Position numbers and translations under genes: made by a program. Shown one piece after another: positions 1-7,588 of a DNA stretch of 64,000 nucleotides. Source of the DNA: Bradyrhizobium agreste (lineage in GTDB: Bacteria; Pseudomonadota; Alphaproteobacteria; Rhizobiales; Xanthobacteraceae). Positions within the stretch are counted from its first letter, which is position 1; each line of letters starts with the position of its first letter. The DNA is taken from assembly GCF_016031625.1 (NCBI RefSeq), contig NZ_JACCHP010000001.1, forward strand, positions 248,001 to 312,000. Reading direction: 5' to 3'. The notes beneath the pieces are model-generated. The model was given only the letters and a program-made list of their open reading frames with translations. It searched no databases and had not been told where the DNA came from.

Positions 1-192
1 TTGTTGGGAGAGAAACCAGATGCACTGGCAATCTCGATTGCAAATGCTGCAAAGGACATCGAGTGTGCTGTGCGCCTAGCGCGCGAGAGTGCCGTTTCCG
101 TGCCGGTCCTGGATGCTGCCGCGCAGGAACTCAACCTCTCAGTTGTCGCAGGCAAAGGTGAACTGACCCTACCACATTTGGCCCGATCGTAG
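1..192 (+). CDS. C-terminal fragment of a 3-hydroxyisobutyrate/6-phosphogluconate dehydrogenase-like protein (5' end outside window)
   Basis: The reading frame is open from the first base, so the true start lies upstream. The 63 visible residues are an alpha-helical tail with the pattern NAAKDI..AVRLARESAVSVPVLDAAAQ. This is typical of the C-terminal helical domain of NAD(P)-dependent beta-hydroxyacid dehydrogenases (3-hydroxyisobutyrate or 2-hydroxy-3-oxopropionate dehydrogenase), where the conserved Lys-Asp sits near the active site. The Rossmann domain is outside the window, so substrate and intactness cannot be judged. The gene is followed by degraded DNA. The call rests on this one helix pattern and is tentative. 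Confidence 0.5.
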   Translation: MLGEKPDALAISIANAAKDIECAVRLARESAVSVPVLDAAAQELNLSVVAGKGELTLPHLARS

Positions 193-309
193 ACGCTTGG
201 TATGGCTCCAAGCGCGGCATTTCTCCACGAGTCCTTGATGCCCTCGACTCCCTCCGCATCGAGAGCAATGATTGGGACGAGATGGTCCGCATCTTCAAAG
301 AAGTCAGGG

Positions 310-640
310 GGCGTTTCTTATGACGATGGAGTGGAGTTCGATCCAAACAGCGTCAAGGTCAATCGCATTCGCGAGGAAACCGAGTAGGCGGCCTGCGTAT
401 CACCGCCGACGCATTGGTCGATACCGCCAAGGCCCGTATCGTTATCAATATCGCCTTTGGTGATGCGGTCGAATCGGGTCTACTGGAAATGGACCTGTCG
501 GTTCTCCACGATCTTCCTGCTCTGCATCTCTCGCGCTTCTGCACGTGAGACGATCATCGCCGAGAAATTCCAGCCGATGGTCATGCTGGGCCGCACCAAT
601 ATTCGTGGTGCTCGCGGGCTATCATTGGCGCGGATACTTG
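310..640 (+). pseudogene. Remnant of an AbiEii/AbiGii-type nucleotidyltransferase toxin gene
   Basis: Three short stretches in different frames line up with the middle of AbiEii-family nucleotidyltransferases. About 313-386 reads YDDGVEFDPNSVKVNRIREE. About 390-546 contains ALVDTAKARIVINIAFGDAV, the beta-sheet region. About 549-612 reads ETIIAEKFQPMVMLGRTNIR, the conserved 'ETxIAEKxxAMV' helix. The first frame break sits near 385, where one base appears missing before a Gly-Gly-Leu-Arg run; the second is near 547. No start codon, N-terminal GSxxxD nucleotidyltransferase motif or antitoxin gene remains. In intact systems such proteins are the toxin half of a toxin-antitoxin/abortive infection pair. 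This copy is dead. Confidence 0.6.
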
Positions 641-753
641 AGGGCTTTGGCACACGCAGCTGTTATCCATCCGCGCTGATCTGCCGGACAAAGTATCTCA
701 TTTCTGCTCCCGCCTGAAAGAACAAGAAGGTGTGGGTCCAGCAAAGAAAAGGA

Positions 754-816
754 CCGCTGCCGGATTTCTCCGGCAGCGGCTCAAGTCTGGGGAGAAGGCA
801 GACGTACCGGTCTGCC
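754..816 (+). terminator. Double-hairpin intergenic element (copy 1)
   Basis: Two adjacent hairpins lie between the AbiEii remnant and the end of the convergent aldehyde dehydrogenase gene. The first pairs CCGCTGCCGG (754-763) perfectly with 770-779. The second pairs GGCAGAC (797-803) with GTCTGCC (810-816) around a 6-nt loop. A close relative lies at 60493-60555, in the same order and with compensatory changes in the second stem. There is no long U-tract, so this may be a bidirectional or processed 3' end rather than a classical intrinsic terminator. Confidence 0.55.
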
Positions 817-900
817 AGCGGAGAAGGACGGAGCGCTTGAGGCGATCCGGCGGCACTAACGAAGTCGTTCTGCTCCGGTTTGGTATCTGGTAGTGCCGTT

Positions 901-2367
901 CTAGCTCGCCTGGCTCACAAATTTGGTGTCGAGATAGCCCTCGATTGCCTCGAGGCCACCTTCCGAACCGAAGCCGGACTCCTTCGTTCCTCCGAAGGGC
1001 ACTTCAGGAAGCCCAAGCCCATGATGATTGATCGATACCATCCCGCATTGGAGATCGGTCCCGATAGCGGCCATCGTTGCGGCGGATCGCGTGTAGGCGT
1101 AGGCGGCGAGCCCGTAAGGCAGTCGATTGGCCTCCGCGACAACCTCGTCATAGGTTTCAAACCGCACAATCGGCGCGACAGGGCCGAACGGCTCTTCATT
1201 CATGATGCGCGCTTGAGGTGGAACATCGGTCAGGACCGTCGGCTCGAAGAAGTACCCCGTATTGCCGATACGCTTGCCGCCGGTGCGCAACTGGGCGCCG
1301 CAATCGAGAGCGTCCGCGACAAGGCTCTCCATTGCATCGACCCGCCGCGAATTGGCGAGCGGCCCCATCCGGCTATCTCTTTCAAGGCCATTGCCAACCT
1401 TGATCGCGCTGGCCTCGGCAACGAACCTCTTAACGAAATCTTCATAGATACTCTCATGCACCAGAAACCGCGTCGGCGAGACGCAGACTTGCCCCCCGTT
1501 GCGGAACTTGTTTGCCGACAAGATTCTTGCGGCTTTCTCGACGTCGGCATCCGGGAAAACGATGGCAGGCGCGTGGCCGCCGAGCTCCATGGTGGCGCGC
1601 TTCATATGGGCGCCGGCAAGGGCTGCGAGATGCTTTCCGACCACGGTCGAACCGGTGAAGGAAACTTTCCGGATGATAGGATGGCGTATGAGATAATCTG
1701 AAACTTCGGATGGCACCCCGAAGACGAGATTGATCACGCCCGCCGGCAAGCCCGCATCCGCGAAACTACGCACCAGCTCCATGCAGCTCGCTGGCGTCTC
1801 TTCAGGTCCCTTGACGATGATGGAGCAGCCGGCTGCAAGGCTGGCGGAGATCTTCCGCACGGCCTGGTTGATCGGAAAATTCCAGGGCGTAAATGCCGCA
1901 ACCGGCCCGACCGGCTCCTTGGTCACGAGCTGGGCAATATTGCCAAAGCGCGCCGGGACGATCCGTCCATATGCACGCCGCCCTTCCTCGGCGAGCCAGT
2001 CGATGATATCGGCAGCAAGGAGCGATTCAGCACGCGATTCGGTGAGCGGCTTACCCTGTTCGAGCGTCATGATCGATGCGATGCTGGCTGCGCGCGAGCG
2101 TATGAGATCGGCGGCCTTGCGCATCGTCCTGTATCGGTCAAAGGCCGAAATCTTTCGCCAAATCTCAAAGCCCTCCTTAGCGGCCGTGATCGCACGATCG
2201 AGATCGCCGCGGGACGCATAAGGAGTTTCGCCAATTGGCTGTCCGGTCGCGGGGTTGAGGATCTTTTCCGAGCGATCCGAACCCCCTTCCGTCCATTCGC
2301 CGGCAATGAACATCCTGATCTTGGGGTACACAGGTTCTGCCTGCGTGGCTTGTTTACGGCGCATCAT
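901..2367 (-). CDS. NAD(P)-dependent aldehyde dehydrogenase, probable 2-ketoglutaric semialdehyde dehydrogenase
   Basis: This 488-residue protein is a full-length aldehyde dehydrogenase of the succinate-semialdehyde/ketoglutarate-semialdehyde branch. It has the cofactor region FTPWNFPINQ (about 159-168), the Rossmann stretch FTGSTVVGK (about 237-245), the general base in MELGGHAP (E261) and the catalytic cysteine in GGQVCVSPTR (C295). The C-terminal half has the usual EEPFGPVAPI and PFGGTKESGFG motifs. It starts nine bases after the stop of the DapA-type gene and is probably co-transcribed with it. The neighbour should make 2-oxoglutarate semialdehyde from a deoxy-keto sugar acid, so oxidation to 2-oxoglutarate is the most likely reaction. 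Succinate semialdehyde is an alternative substrate. The family is certain; the substrate is inferred from context. Confidence 0.85.
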   Translation of the reverse strand: MMRRKQATQAEPVYPKIRMFIAGEWTEGGSDRSEKILNPATGQPIGETPYASRGDLDRAITAAKEGFEIWRKISAFDRYRTMRKAADLIRSRAASIASIMTLEQGKPLTESRAESLLAADIIDWLAEEGRRAYGRIVPARFGNIAQLVTKEPVGPVAAFTPWNFPINQAVRKISASLAAGCSIIVKGPEETPASCMELVRSFADAGLPAGVINLVFGVPSEVSDYLIRHPIIRKVSFTGSTVVGKHLAALAGAHMKRATMELGGHAPAIVFPDADVEKAARILSANKFRNGGQVCVSPTRFLVHESIYEDFVKRFVAEASAIKVGNGLERDSRMGPLANSRRVDAMESLVADALDCGAQLRTGGKRIGNTGYFFEPTVLTDVPPQARIMNEEPFGPVAPIVRFETYDEVVAEANRLPYGLAAYAYTRSAATMAAIGTDLQCGMVSINHHGLGLPEVPFGGTKESGFGSEGGLEAIEGYLDTKFVSQAS

Positions 2368-2376
2368 GCCCGCACC

Positions 2377-3306
2377 TCAATGTCCCCAGCGAAGAGCCAG
2401 CGGGTTGAGCTCACGCGCGAGCTCGATCAATCCAGCTTTCGTCGCCGGATGGATCTGCTCGAGCGGATGCCGCACGGCTTCGCATTTGATCACGCCACCT
2501 TCAGCCATTACGCTCTTGGCGGCGCGCAGGCCACACTGGCGGTTTTCGAAATTGATGAGCGGCAGCACCCTTGCATACGCAAGAGCGGCTTCCTGCCTGT
2601 CGCCCGCTTTGTGATGATCGAGCACGGGGCGGAGCAGATCAGGCAAGAGCGCGCTTGACATTGTTCCGATCGCACCGGCATCGAGGTCTGCCATCATGGT
2701 GATGGCTTCCTCCCCGTCAAAAGGACCGATGATGACCTCACCGCTGAGCTCGATCAGACTGCGCAGCTTGGCAGCCGCAAACGGCACCTCGATCTTGAAA
2801 TATCTGGCGAGCGGCACCTCGCAAGCGAGCCGGACGAGAAAAGGCACCGTCAATGTAACGCCGGAGAGCGGCGCGTCCTGGACCATGATTGGAATGTTGG
2901 CGGCATCGGCGACCCGGCCGAAATGCCCGATCATGGCGCCTTCATCCGCCTTGAGGCTTGCACCATGATAAGGCGGCATCAGCATGAGGAGGCTTGCGCC
3001 ACGTTCGGCCGCATAGCGGGCGCGTTGCACCGCAATCTGGGTGCTGAAATGGCTGCAGGTCACCATGACGGGCTTGCGGCCCGCGACATGCGAGAGGCAG
3101 AGATCGACCAGAATATCGCGTTCCTGATCCGACAGCAGGAACTGCTCGGAATAGTTGGCCAGAATGCAGATTCCGTCCACGCCTTGATCGATCATGCAAT
3201 CGAGCACGCGCCGCTGCCCTTCGAGATCGAGATCTCCAGATTCCGTAAAGGGCGTCGGAGCGACCGGGAACAGGCCGCGATAGACGGGAGTTTTCGCATT
3301 TATCAT
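2377..3306 (-). CDS. DapA-family lyase, probable L-2-keto-3-deoxyarabonate dehydratase
   Basis: This 309-residue (beta/alpha)8 lyase belongs to the dihydrodipicolinate synthase/N-acetylneuraminate lyase superfamily. The N-terminal YRGLFPVAPTPF and the VDGICILANYSEQFLLSDQER segment resemble the Azospirillum-type L-2-keto-3-deoxyarabonate dehydratase group more than true DapA. The Schiff-base lysine is expected in YFKIEVP (about residue 170). The downstream GPFDGEEAITMMADLDAGAIGTM and LINFENRQCGL stretches fit the same group. The product would be 2-oxoglutarate semialdehyde, which the adjacent aldehyde dehydrogenase can oxidise. A 5-keto-4-deoxyglucarate dehydratase gives the same product and cannot be excluded. 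The gene lies between the GH88 gene (159-base gap) and the dehydrogenase, all in one direction. Confidence 0.75.
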   Translation of the reverse strand: MINAKTPVYRGLFPVAPTPFTESGDLDLEGQRRVLDCMIDQGVDGICILANYSEQFLLSDQERDILVDLCLSHVAGRKPVMVTCSHFSTQIAVQRARYAAERGASLLMLMPPYHGASLKADEGAMIGHFGRVADAANIPIMVQDAPLSGVTLTVPFLVRLACEVPLARYFKIEVPFAAAKLRSLIELSGEVIIGPFDGEEAITMMADLDAGAIGTMSSALLPDLLRPVLDHHKAGDRQEAALAYARVLPLINFENRQCGLRAAKSVMAEGGVIKCEAVRHPLEQIHPATKAGLIELARELNPLALRWGH

Positions 3307-3465
3307 GTAGAGGATTCCAGACAGGAAGCAGTCAGTTGCTGTCGAACTCGATCAGCCCATCGCAGACATCGATGCCGTCGCACTTTTTGGACAGATTTGG
3401 CGTGGCGTCACAAACAAGATTGGTTTGGAGCTTTGCTCGCGTCGGAACCCTTTCGCGCCTCCTCA

Positions 3466-4617
3466 TTAGATCCAGCCAGGCGGCACCAGATCGGTCAGGA
3501 TGGCAAGGCATTCAAACAGGAAGTAGCTTCCGAAGATCAGCTCGACGTTCTGGGCCGCATCGATATCGCGCACGATCGCCTTTCGGGTGAAGCAGCCGCC
3601 GGTGAGCATTCCAGGCGGGCGCGGGTCATCGGGAGCAGTCGGTGTCAGGTATTTCGAGCTCAGCTGAGTAACTGTGCGCTCCGCAAATGATCGATATTTG
3701 GCGCCCTGCTCAGGACCAAGTGCGGATGCGAGGCGCAGCGCCGCGGCAGCAGCAATAGCAGTGGCTGCAGTATCCCTGCTGGTGTTGGGGATCGCCGGAT
3801 CGTCGAAATCCCAGAAGGCAATGAGATCCGAAGGGACATGGTCGATCCACCAATCAAGAAGGCGCACGGCGTAGTCGCGCCATAGCGGTTCGTCCGGGCG
3901 GACCATGGCGGCGTGAGCGGTGTAGAGCATCGCCCATCCCTGCGCCCGGCCCCAGGTGCTGATATCGCTATATCCCTTGTGCGTGTGCGTTCTGAGTATC
4001 TTGCCGGTGTGTGGATCAAGCGTGGAAGACTGGATAACTGAATTGTCCTGCCGCACATGGATCTCCAGGACACGCCGCATATGTGCATTGGCGACCTCCT
4101 CCATCCGGGCATCGGAAAGCTCGTCCGCGGCCCAATAGAGCAGGCCCGTCGCCTGGAGCGAGTCGATGCTGCTCTCGGACGCTCCGACTGCGCTCGCCTC
4201 CTCGGCATCCCTGCCCAACGGTATCAGTCCGAGGTGTGGATCGAACATATCACGAAGCGACCTTGCTGCTGTCAGAGCCACCGCGCGCGCGTTTTCTTCC
4301 TTGAACAGGATGCTGCCGAGGGCGCCGGCATGATAGAAGCCGAAGCCCTTGAACGCCGTAAGCCGCTCGGCACGCGGCAACATTCGGCTTAGCGCAGCAC
4401 GCGCGTCTTCGATTGGGAACTGCCTGGGATCAGCGAGATGCGCGAGCCACAGCTCACCAACAAATGCCCCGCCGGTCCAATCGCCATCGGGTGTAAACGT
4501 CCATTTTCCGTCGGCGGCATTCGCCCAGTGTGGCAAGCCCGAGCGTGCAGCGTCCCGAGTCTCGGCAATGCGCTTCAGCATACGCTCGCGCGCTAGCAGA
4601 TATTGGCTTTCCGACAT
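3466..4617 (-). CDS. Glycoside hydrolase family 88 protein (unsaturated glucuronyl hydrolase-like)
   Basis: A 383-residue cytoplasmic protein without a signal peptide, with the (alpha/alpha)6-barrel pattern of GH88. Visible family signatures are ASESSIDSLQATGLLYWAADE (about 168-188), HTHKGYSDISTWGRAQGWAMLY (about 235-256) and FWDFDDPAIPNTSRDTAATAIAA. These contain the conserved aspartates and the Trp-Gly-Arg-Ala-Gln-Gly-Trp motif lining the active site. GH88 enzymes hydrate the double bond of unsaturated uronic acid at the non-reducing end left by polysaccharide lyases. The DapA-type and aldehyde dehydrogenase genes downstream agree with a uronate-derived carbon source. GH105 is a structural relative, but the aspartate spacing here fits GH88 better. 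The start ATG has only a weak ribosome-binding site. Confidence 0.75.
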   Translation of the reverse strand: MSESQYLLARERMLKRIAETRDAARSGLPHWANAADGKWTFTPDGDWTGGAFVGELWLAHLADPRQFPIEDARAALSRMLPRAERLTAFKGFGFYHAGALGSILFKEENARAVALTAARSLRDMFDPHLGLIPLGRDAEEASAVGASESSIDSLQATGLLYWAADELSDARMEEVANAHMRRVLEIHVRQDNSVIQSSTLDPHTGKILRTHTHKGYSDISTWGRAQGWAMLYTAHAAMVRPDEPLWRDYAVRLLDWWIDHVPSDLIAFWDFDDPAIPNTSRDTAATAIAAAAALRLASALGPEQGAKYRSFAERTVTQLSSKYLTPTAPDDPRPPGMLTGGCFTRKAIVRDIDAAQNVELIFGSYFLFECLAILTDLVPPGWI

Positions 4618-4865
4618 GGCTTCTGGCCCAACATAATACTCGCCGCGCGGCTTTGGCCTGACGGCAACTTAAAGCTCTTTACCAACAGATCCTGGACTGG
4701 CGTGAACGGTTAGTGTTCACCAGACTTCCAAGCGTGCCTTGGTTGCGTCGCTGCCGAGGAGCACGCCTCGTCAGAGCACCCCAGGGAAGGCCGCGTGCAA
4801 GTTTATGCGGATCACCATACCCTCCTGACGTAAGCGTGCTACTTTCGAGAATCCTCGTTGTTCGT

Positions 4866-6068
4866 TTAGTGATACGAGTCCGCAGCACCGATGGCGCCAG
4901 TATCGTAGAGATCCTTCAATTTCCCGGCGTCATAGCCCAGCTCTTTCAGAATCTCTTCCGTTTGCGCACCGAGCTTTTGCGGCGGCAAACGCACGCCCGG
5001 CTGCTCGCCGTCGTAGCGCACCGGATGGCTGACAAGGGTGATAGGAGTTCCGGTCGCGCCGGTCACGACCTGAAAATTTCTGTTGTGCGCAATCTGCGGA
5101 TCCGCAACGACGTCCGCATAATCGTTCACCGCAGCGTGCCAAATTCCACGCGCCTCGAACAAGACGATGCATTCGGTGGTTGTGCGTTTGGCGACGCTGG
5201 CCGCAATGATGGCTGAGGCCTCGTCCCGCCGGCGATAGGCCTCCTCGTCGGGAATTCGCTGGTCGGCCGGAAGGCCAAGCGCGTCTGAGAGCGCCTCCAG
5301 CGATCCCAAAGAAATCGCAATGTGTCCATCGCGTGTCGCATAGATGCCGTAAGGTGCACCGTAGTACCAGCCGGCCACCGGGCCCGGCTGGCGGACGTCG
5401 TCAGGCCTTTGGCCGTTCAGGTAGCAGGTAAAAGATTCCATCTGCAGGTCGAGCGCAGCCGACAGCAGGCTAACATCGACGCGGCAACCCTGCCCCGTCC
5501 GCGCTTTCCTCACCAGGGCAGCCAGGATCCCCGCCGCAAATAAGGCGGCGCCGTGATGATCGATGGCGGAAACGCCGACAGCCCGCGGCCCCTGCTCGCG
5601 ACTTCCGGTGATCATCGCAAGTCCTGAGAGCGCCTGGATCAAGAGATCCTGGCCTGGGCGATCGACATAGGGCCCGTCAGGTCCGTAGCCGGAGGCAGCG
5701 GCATAGATGATCTGCGGATTGATCTTCTTTGCATCCTCGTAGCCGAGACCAAGCTTGTCGAGCACACCCGGGCGGAAGTTCTCTGCGATGACATCCGATT
5801 TAGCGATCAGTTGCCTTGCGATGACCACGGCTTCGGGTTTTTTCAGATCGAGCGTGAGGCTGCGCTTGTTTCGGTTTCCCGTCAGAAGCAACATCGATTG
5901 GCCGTCAACCCGCTTGTCCGCCCCGCCCCATTTCCTCTGAAAGGCTCCCCCGGGCGGTTCCACGGCGATCACGTCCGCACCGAGGTCGGCGAGAAACTGC
6001 ACGCCAACCGGACCCATCAGAAAGTGATTGAGGCTGAGGACACGAATGCCCTTCAAGAGATCGACCAT
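4866..6068 (-). CDS. CaiB/BaiF family (family III) CoA-transferase
   Basis: A 400-residue family III CoA-transferase. It begins with LLKGIRVLSLNHFLMGPVG and continues with the characteristic LADLGADVIAVEPPGG, GNRNKRSLTLDLKKPE and VIAENFRPGVLDKLGLGY motifs. The catalytic aspartate that forms the acyl-anhydride is expected in DRPGQDLLIQALSGL (about residue 145). These enzymes move CoA between carboxylic acids, for example succinyl-CoA or formyl-CoA donors. The start has AAGGA four bases upstream. A perfect 14-bp palindrome of LacI-operator type lies 52-65 bases upstream and matches two sites before the enoyl-CoA hydratase gene, so both genes are probably controlled by the divergent LacI protein. 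The acid substrate is unknown. Confidence 0.85.
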   Translation of the reverse strand: MVDLLKGIRVLSLNHFLMGPVGVQFLADLGADVIAVEPPGGAFQRKWGGADKRVDGQSMLLLTGNRNKRSLTLDLKKPEAVVIARQLIAKSDVIAENFRPGVLDKLGLGYEDAKKINPQIIYAAASGYGPDGPYVDRPGQDLLIQALSGLAMITGSREQGPRAVGVSAIDHHGAALFAAGILAALVRKARTGQGCRVDVSLLSAALDLQMESFTCYLNGQRPDDVRQPGPVAGWYYGAPYGIYATRDGHIAISLGSLEALSDALGLPADQRIPDEEAYRRRDEASAIIAASVAKRTTTECIVLFEARGIWHAAVNDYADVVADPQIAHNRNFQVVTGATGTPITLVSHPVRYDGEQPGVRLPPQKLGAQTEEILKELGYDAGKLKDLYDTGAIGAADSYH

Positions 6069-6093
6069 ACATCCTTGCTTTCGGTTTGACCTG

Positions 6094-6133
6094 AAATCGA
6101 GCTGTTGGCTCTCGATTTATGAAATCGATTTCA
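6094..6133. promoter_or_regulatory. LacI-type operator region between CoA-transferase and regulator genes
   Basis: A perfect palindrome TGAAATCGATTTCA lies at 6120-6133. Just beside it AAATCGAG (6094-6101) and CTCGATTT (6111-6118) form a second inverted repeat. The first palindrome recurs at 12243-12256 and, with the same core, at 12407-12418. Central CG and two-fold symmetry are normal for LacI-family operators. The position suits repression of the minus-strand CoA-transferase gene and possibly autoregulation of the plus-strand LacI gene. Confidence 0.7.
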
Positions 6134-6332
6134 GACTTAGGCTTTGCAAGAACCGGAGTCAAGCGCATCGACCAACTTTCGGATGAGATTCGCTTCATCC
6201 CGCTCCATCTGCGCATGAGAGGGCCAGAAAATAGCGCCGATGGCCCGCATAGAGGGCTTGAGAAGGTGGCGCTCGTGATGGTTTAACCCTTTTGAGGGGA
6301 GACCCTCTCCTTCTCCTGGTGGACCAACGCAA

Positions 6333-7424
6333 ATGGACAAGAAACCTGTAATCGCGCTAAAAGGCCGCCAGCAGCCGCGCGTGAAGATCGAGGACGTTGC
6401 CCGGAAGGCGAATGTGTCGCCGGCGACGGTGTCGCGGGTTCTCAATCACCCCGATATCGTACGGCCGGAGCTTCGTGACAAGGTCATGCGGCATATCAAT
6501 GACCTCGCCTACACGCGCGATAGCGCAGCTAGAGCATTGAAATCGGGACGCATGCGGACCGTCGGCGTCATCGTTCCGACACTGGCACTCGGTATCTTTG
6601 CAGAAGGCGTGGAAGCGCTCCAGAACCGCCTCAGCGAAAGCGGCTACACGCTGTTCATTGCGAATTCGCAATATGACCAGCGGCGTGAATTTCAGGAGCT
6701 GCAAAGTCTCATTGAACGCGGCATCGATGGAATCGTGCTGGTCGGAGCTTCCCACGGACGGGAGCTGAGGAGCCTGATCGAACAGGCAGGCGTACCTGTC
6801 ATCACCACCTATGTTGCCAAGGCCGGCGGCGGCATCCCAGCGATCGGAATCGACAACGAAAGCGCCACCCGCGAGATAACGGAGTATCTGCTAAGGCTTG
6901 GACACGTCCGTTTCGGCGCGATTGCCAACGTTGTCGCCGCGTCCAACGACAGATCCCGCGCCAGGCTCGAGGGAATTCAGCGCGCGCTCTCGGACGCCGG
7001 TCTCCCGCTCAAGCCAAGCCAGATCGTCAAGGCCGATTATTCGCTTGCGCAGGGCCGTAGTGCCCTTCGTCAACTCCTCACCGATCATCCGGACACGACA
7101 GCAGTAATCTGCACCACCGACACGCTTGCCATCGGTGCAATGGCAGAGGCTCGCAAGATGGGGCTGGCCGTACCGTCCACGCTTTCCATCACAGGATTTG
7201 ACGATGTGGAGCTGGCGGCGCAAATGGACCCGCCGCTCACAACAGTCAGCGTTCCGGCAGCAGAAATCGGCCGGGGAGCCGCCGATTATCTCATCAATGC
7301 CATTGCCGGAAGTCCTGTCCCGAGAAGTGTCGTGTTGCCGTATCGGCTGGTCATGCGGTCATCGAGCGCCCCGCCGCGCTCCAGCGTCCGTCCCGCCCGT
7401 CGCGGGCGCAGTCGAGATCATTGA
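6333..7424 (+). CDS. LacI family transcriptional regulator
   Basis: A 363-residue regulator with the LacI helix-turn-helix VKIEDVARKANVSPATVSRVLNHP near residues 17-40 and the hinge-helix region around SAARALKSGRMRTVGVIVP (about 65-84). A periplasmic-binding-protein-like effector domain follows to about residue 345. The effector domain shows the usual ERGIDGIVLVG, ITTYVAK, IGIDNESA, GHVRFGAIA and ITGFDDVELA motifs. It is divergent from the CoA-transferase gene, and the palindromes in the shared region and before the enoyl-CoA hydratase are plausible operators. The effector is not evident; members of this group usually sense sugars or sugar acids, which fits the GH88/DapA-type/dehydrogenase genes next door. 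The C-terminal tail is rich in Arg and Pro and probably disordered. Confidence 0.9.
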   Translation: MDKKPVIALKGRQQPRVKIEDVARKANVSPATVSRVLNHPDIVRPELRDKVMRHINDLAYTRDSAARALKSGRMRTVGVIVPTLALGIFAEGVEALQNRLSESGYTLFIANSQYDQRREFQELQSLIERGIDGIVLVGASHGRELRSLIEQAGVPVITTYVAKAGGGIPAIGIDNESATREITEYLLRLGHVRFGAIANVVAASNDRSRARLEGIQRALSDAGLPLKPSQIVKADYSLAQGRSALRQLLTDHPDTTAVICTTDTLAIGAMAEARKMGLAVPSTLSITGFDDVELAAQMDPPLTTVSVPAAEIGRGAADYLINAIAGSPVPRSVVLPYRLVMRSSSAPPRSSVRPARRGRSRDH

Positions 7425-7588
7425 CCGGGCCACGGTCCTGATAAGTATTGCAGAACCGTAGCCTGGCCTTCGTGTCCCAGGACTCGGTGTCGCAAGCTGC
7501 TCGCCCCATACCATTATTCGCCGTTAAGTAGAGGTGGCTGAGCATGCGATGCGCCACCTGCGCGCCCGTCAATGGCACAAGAGGCTTC

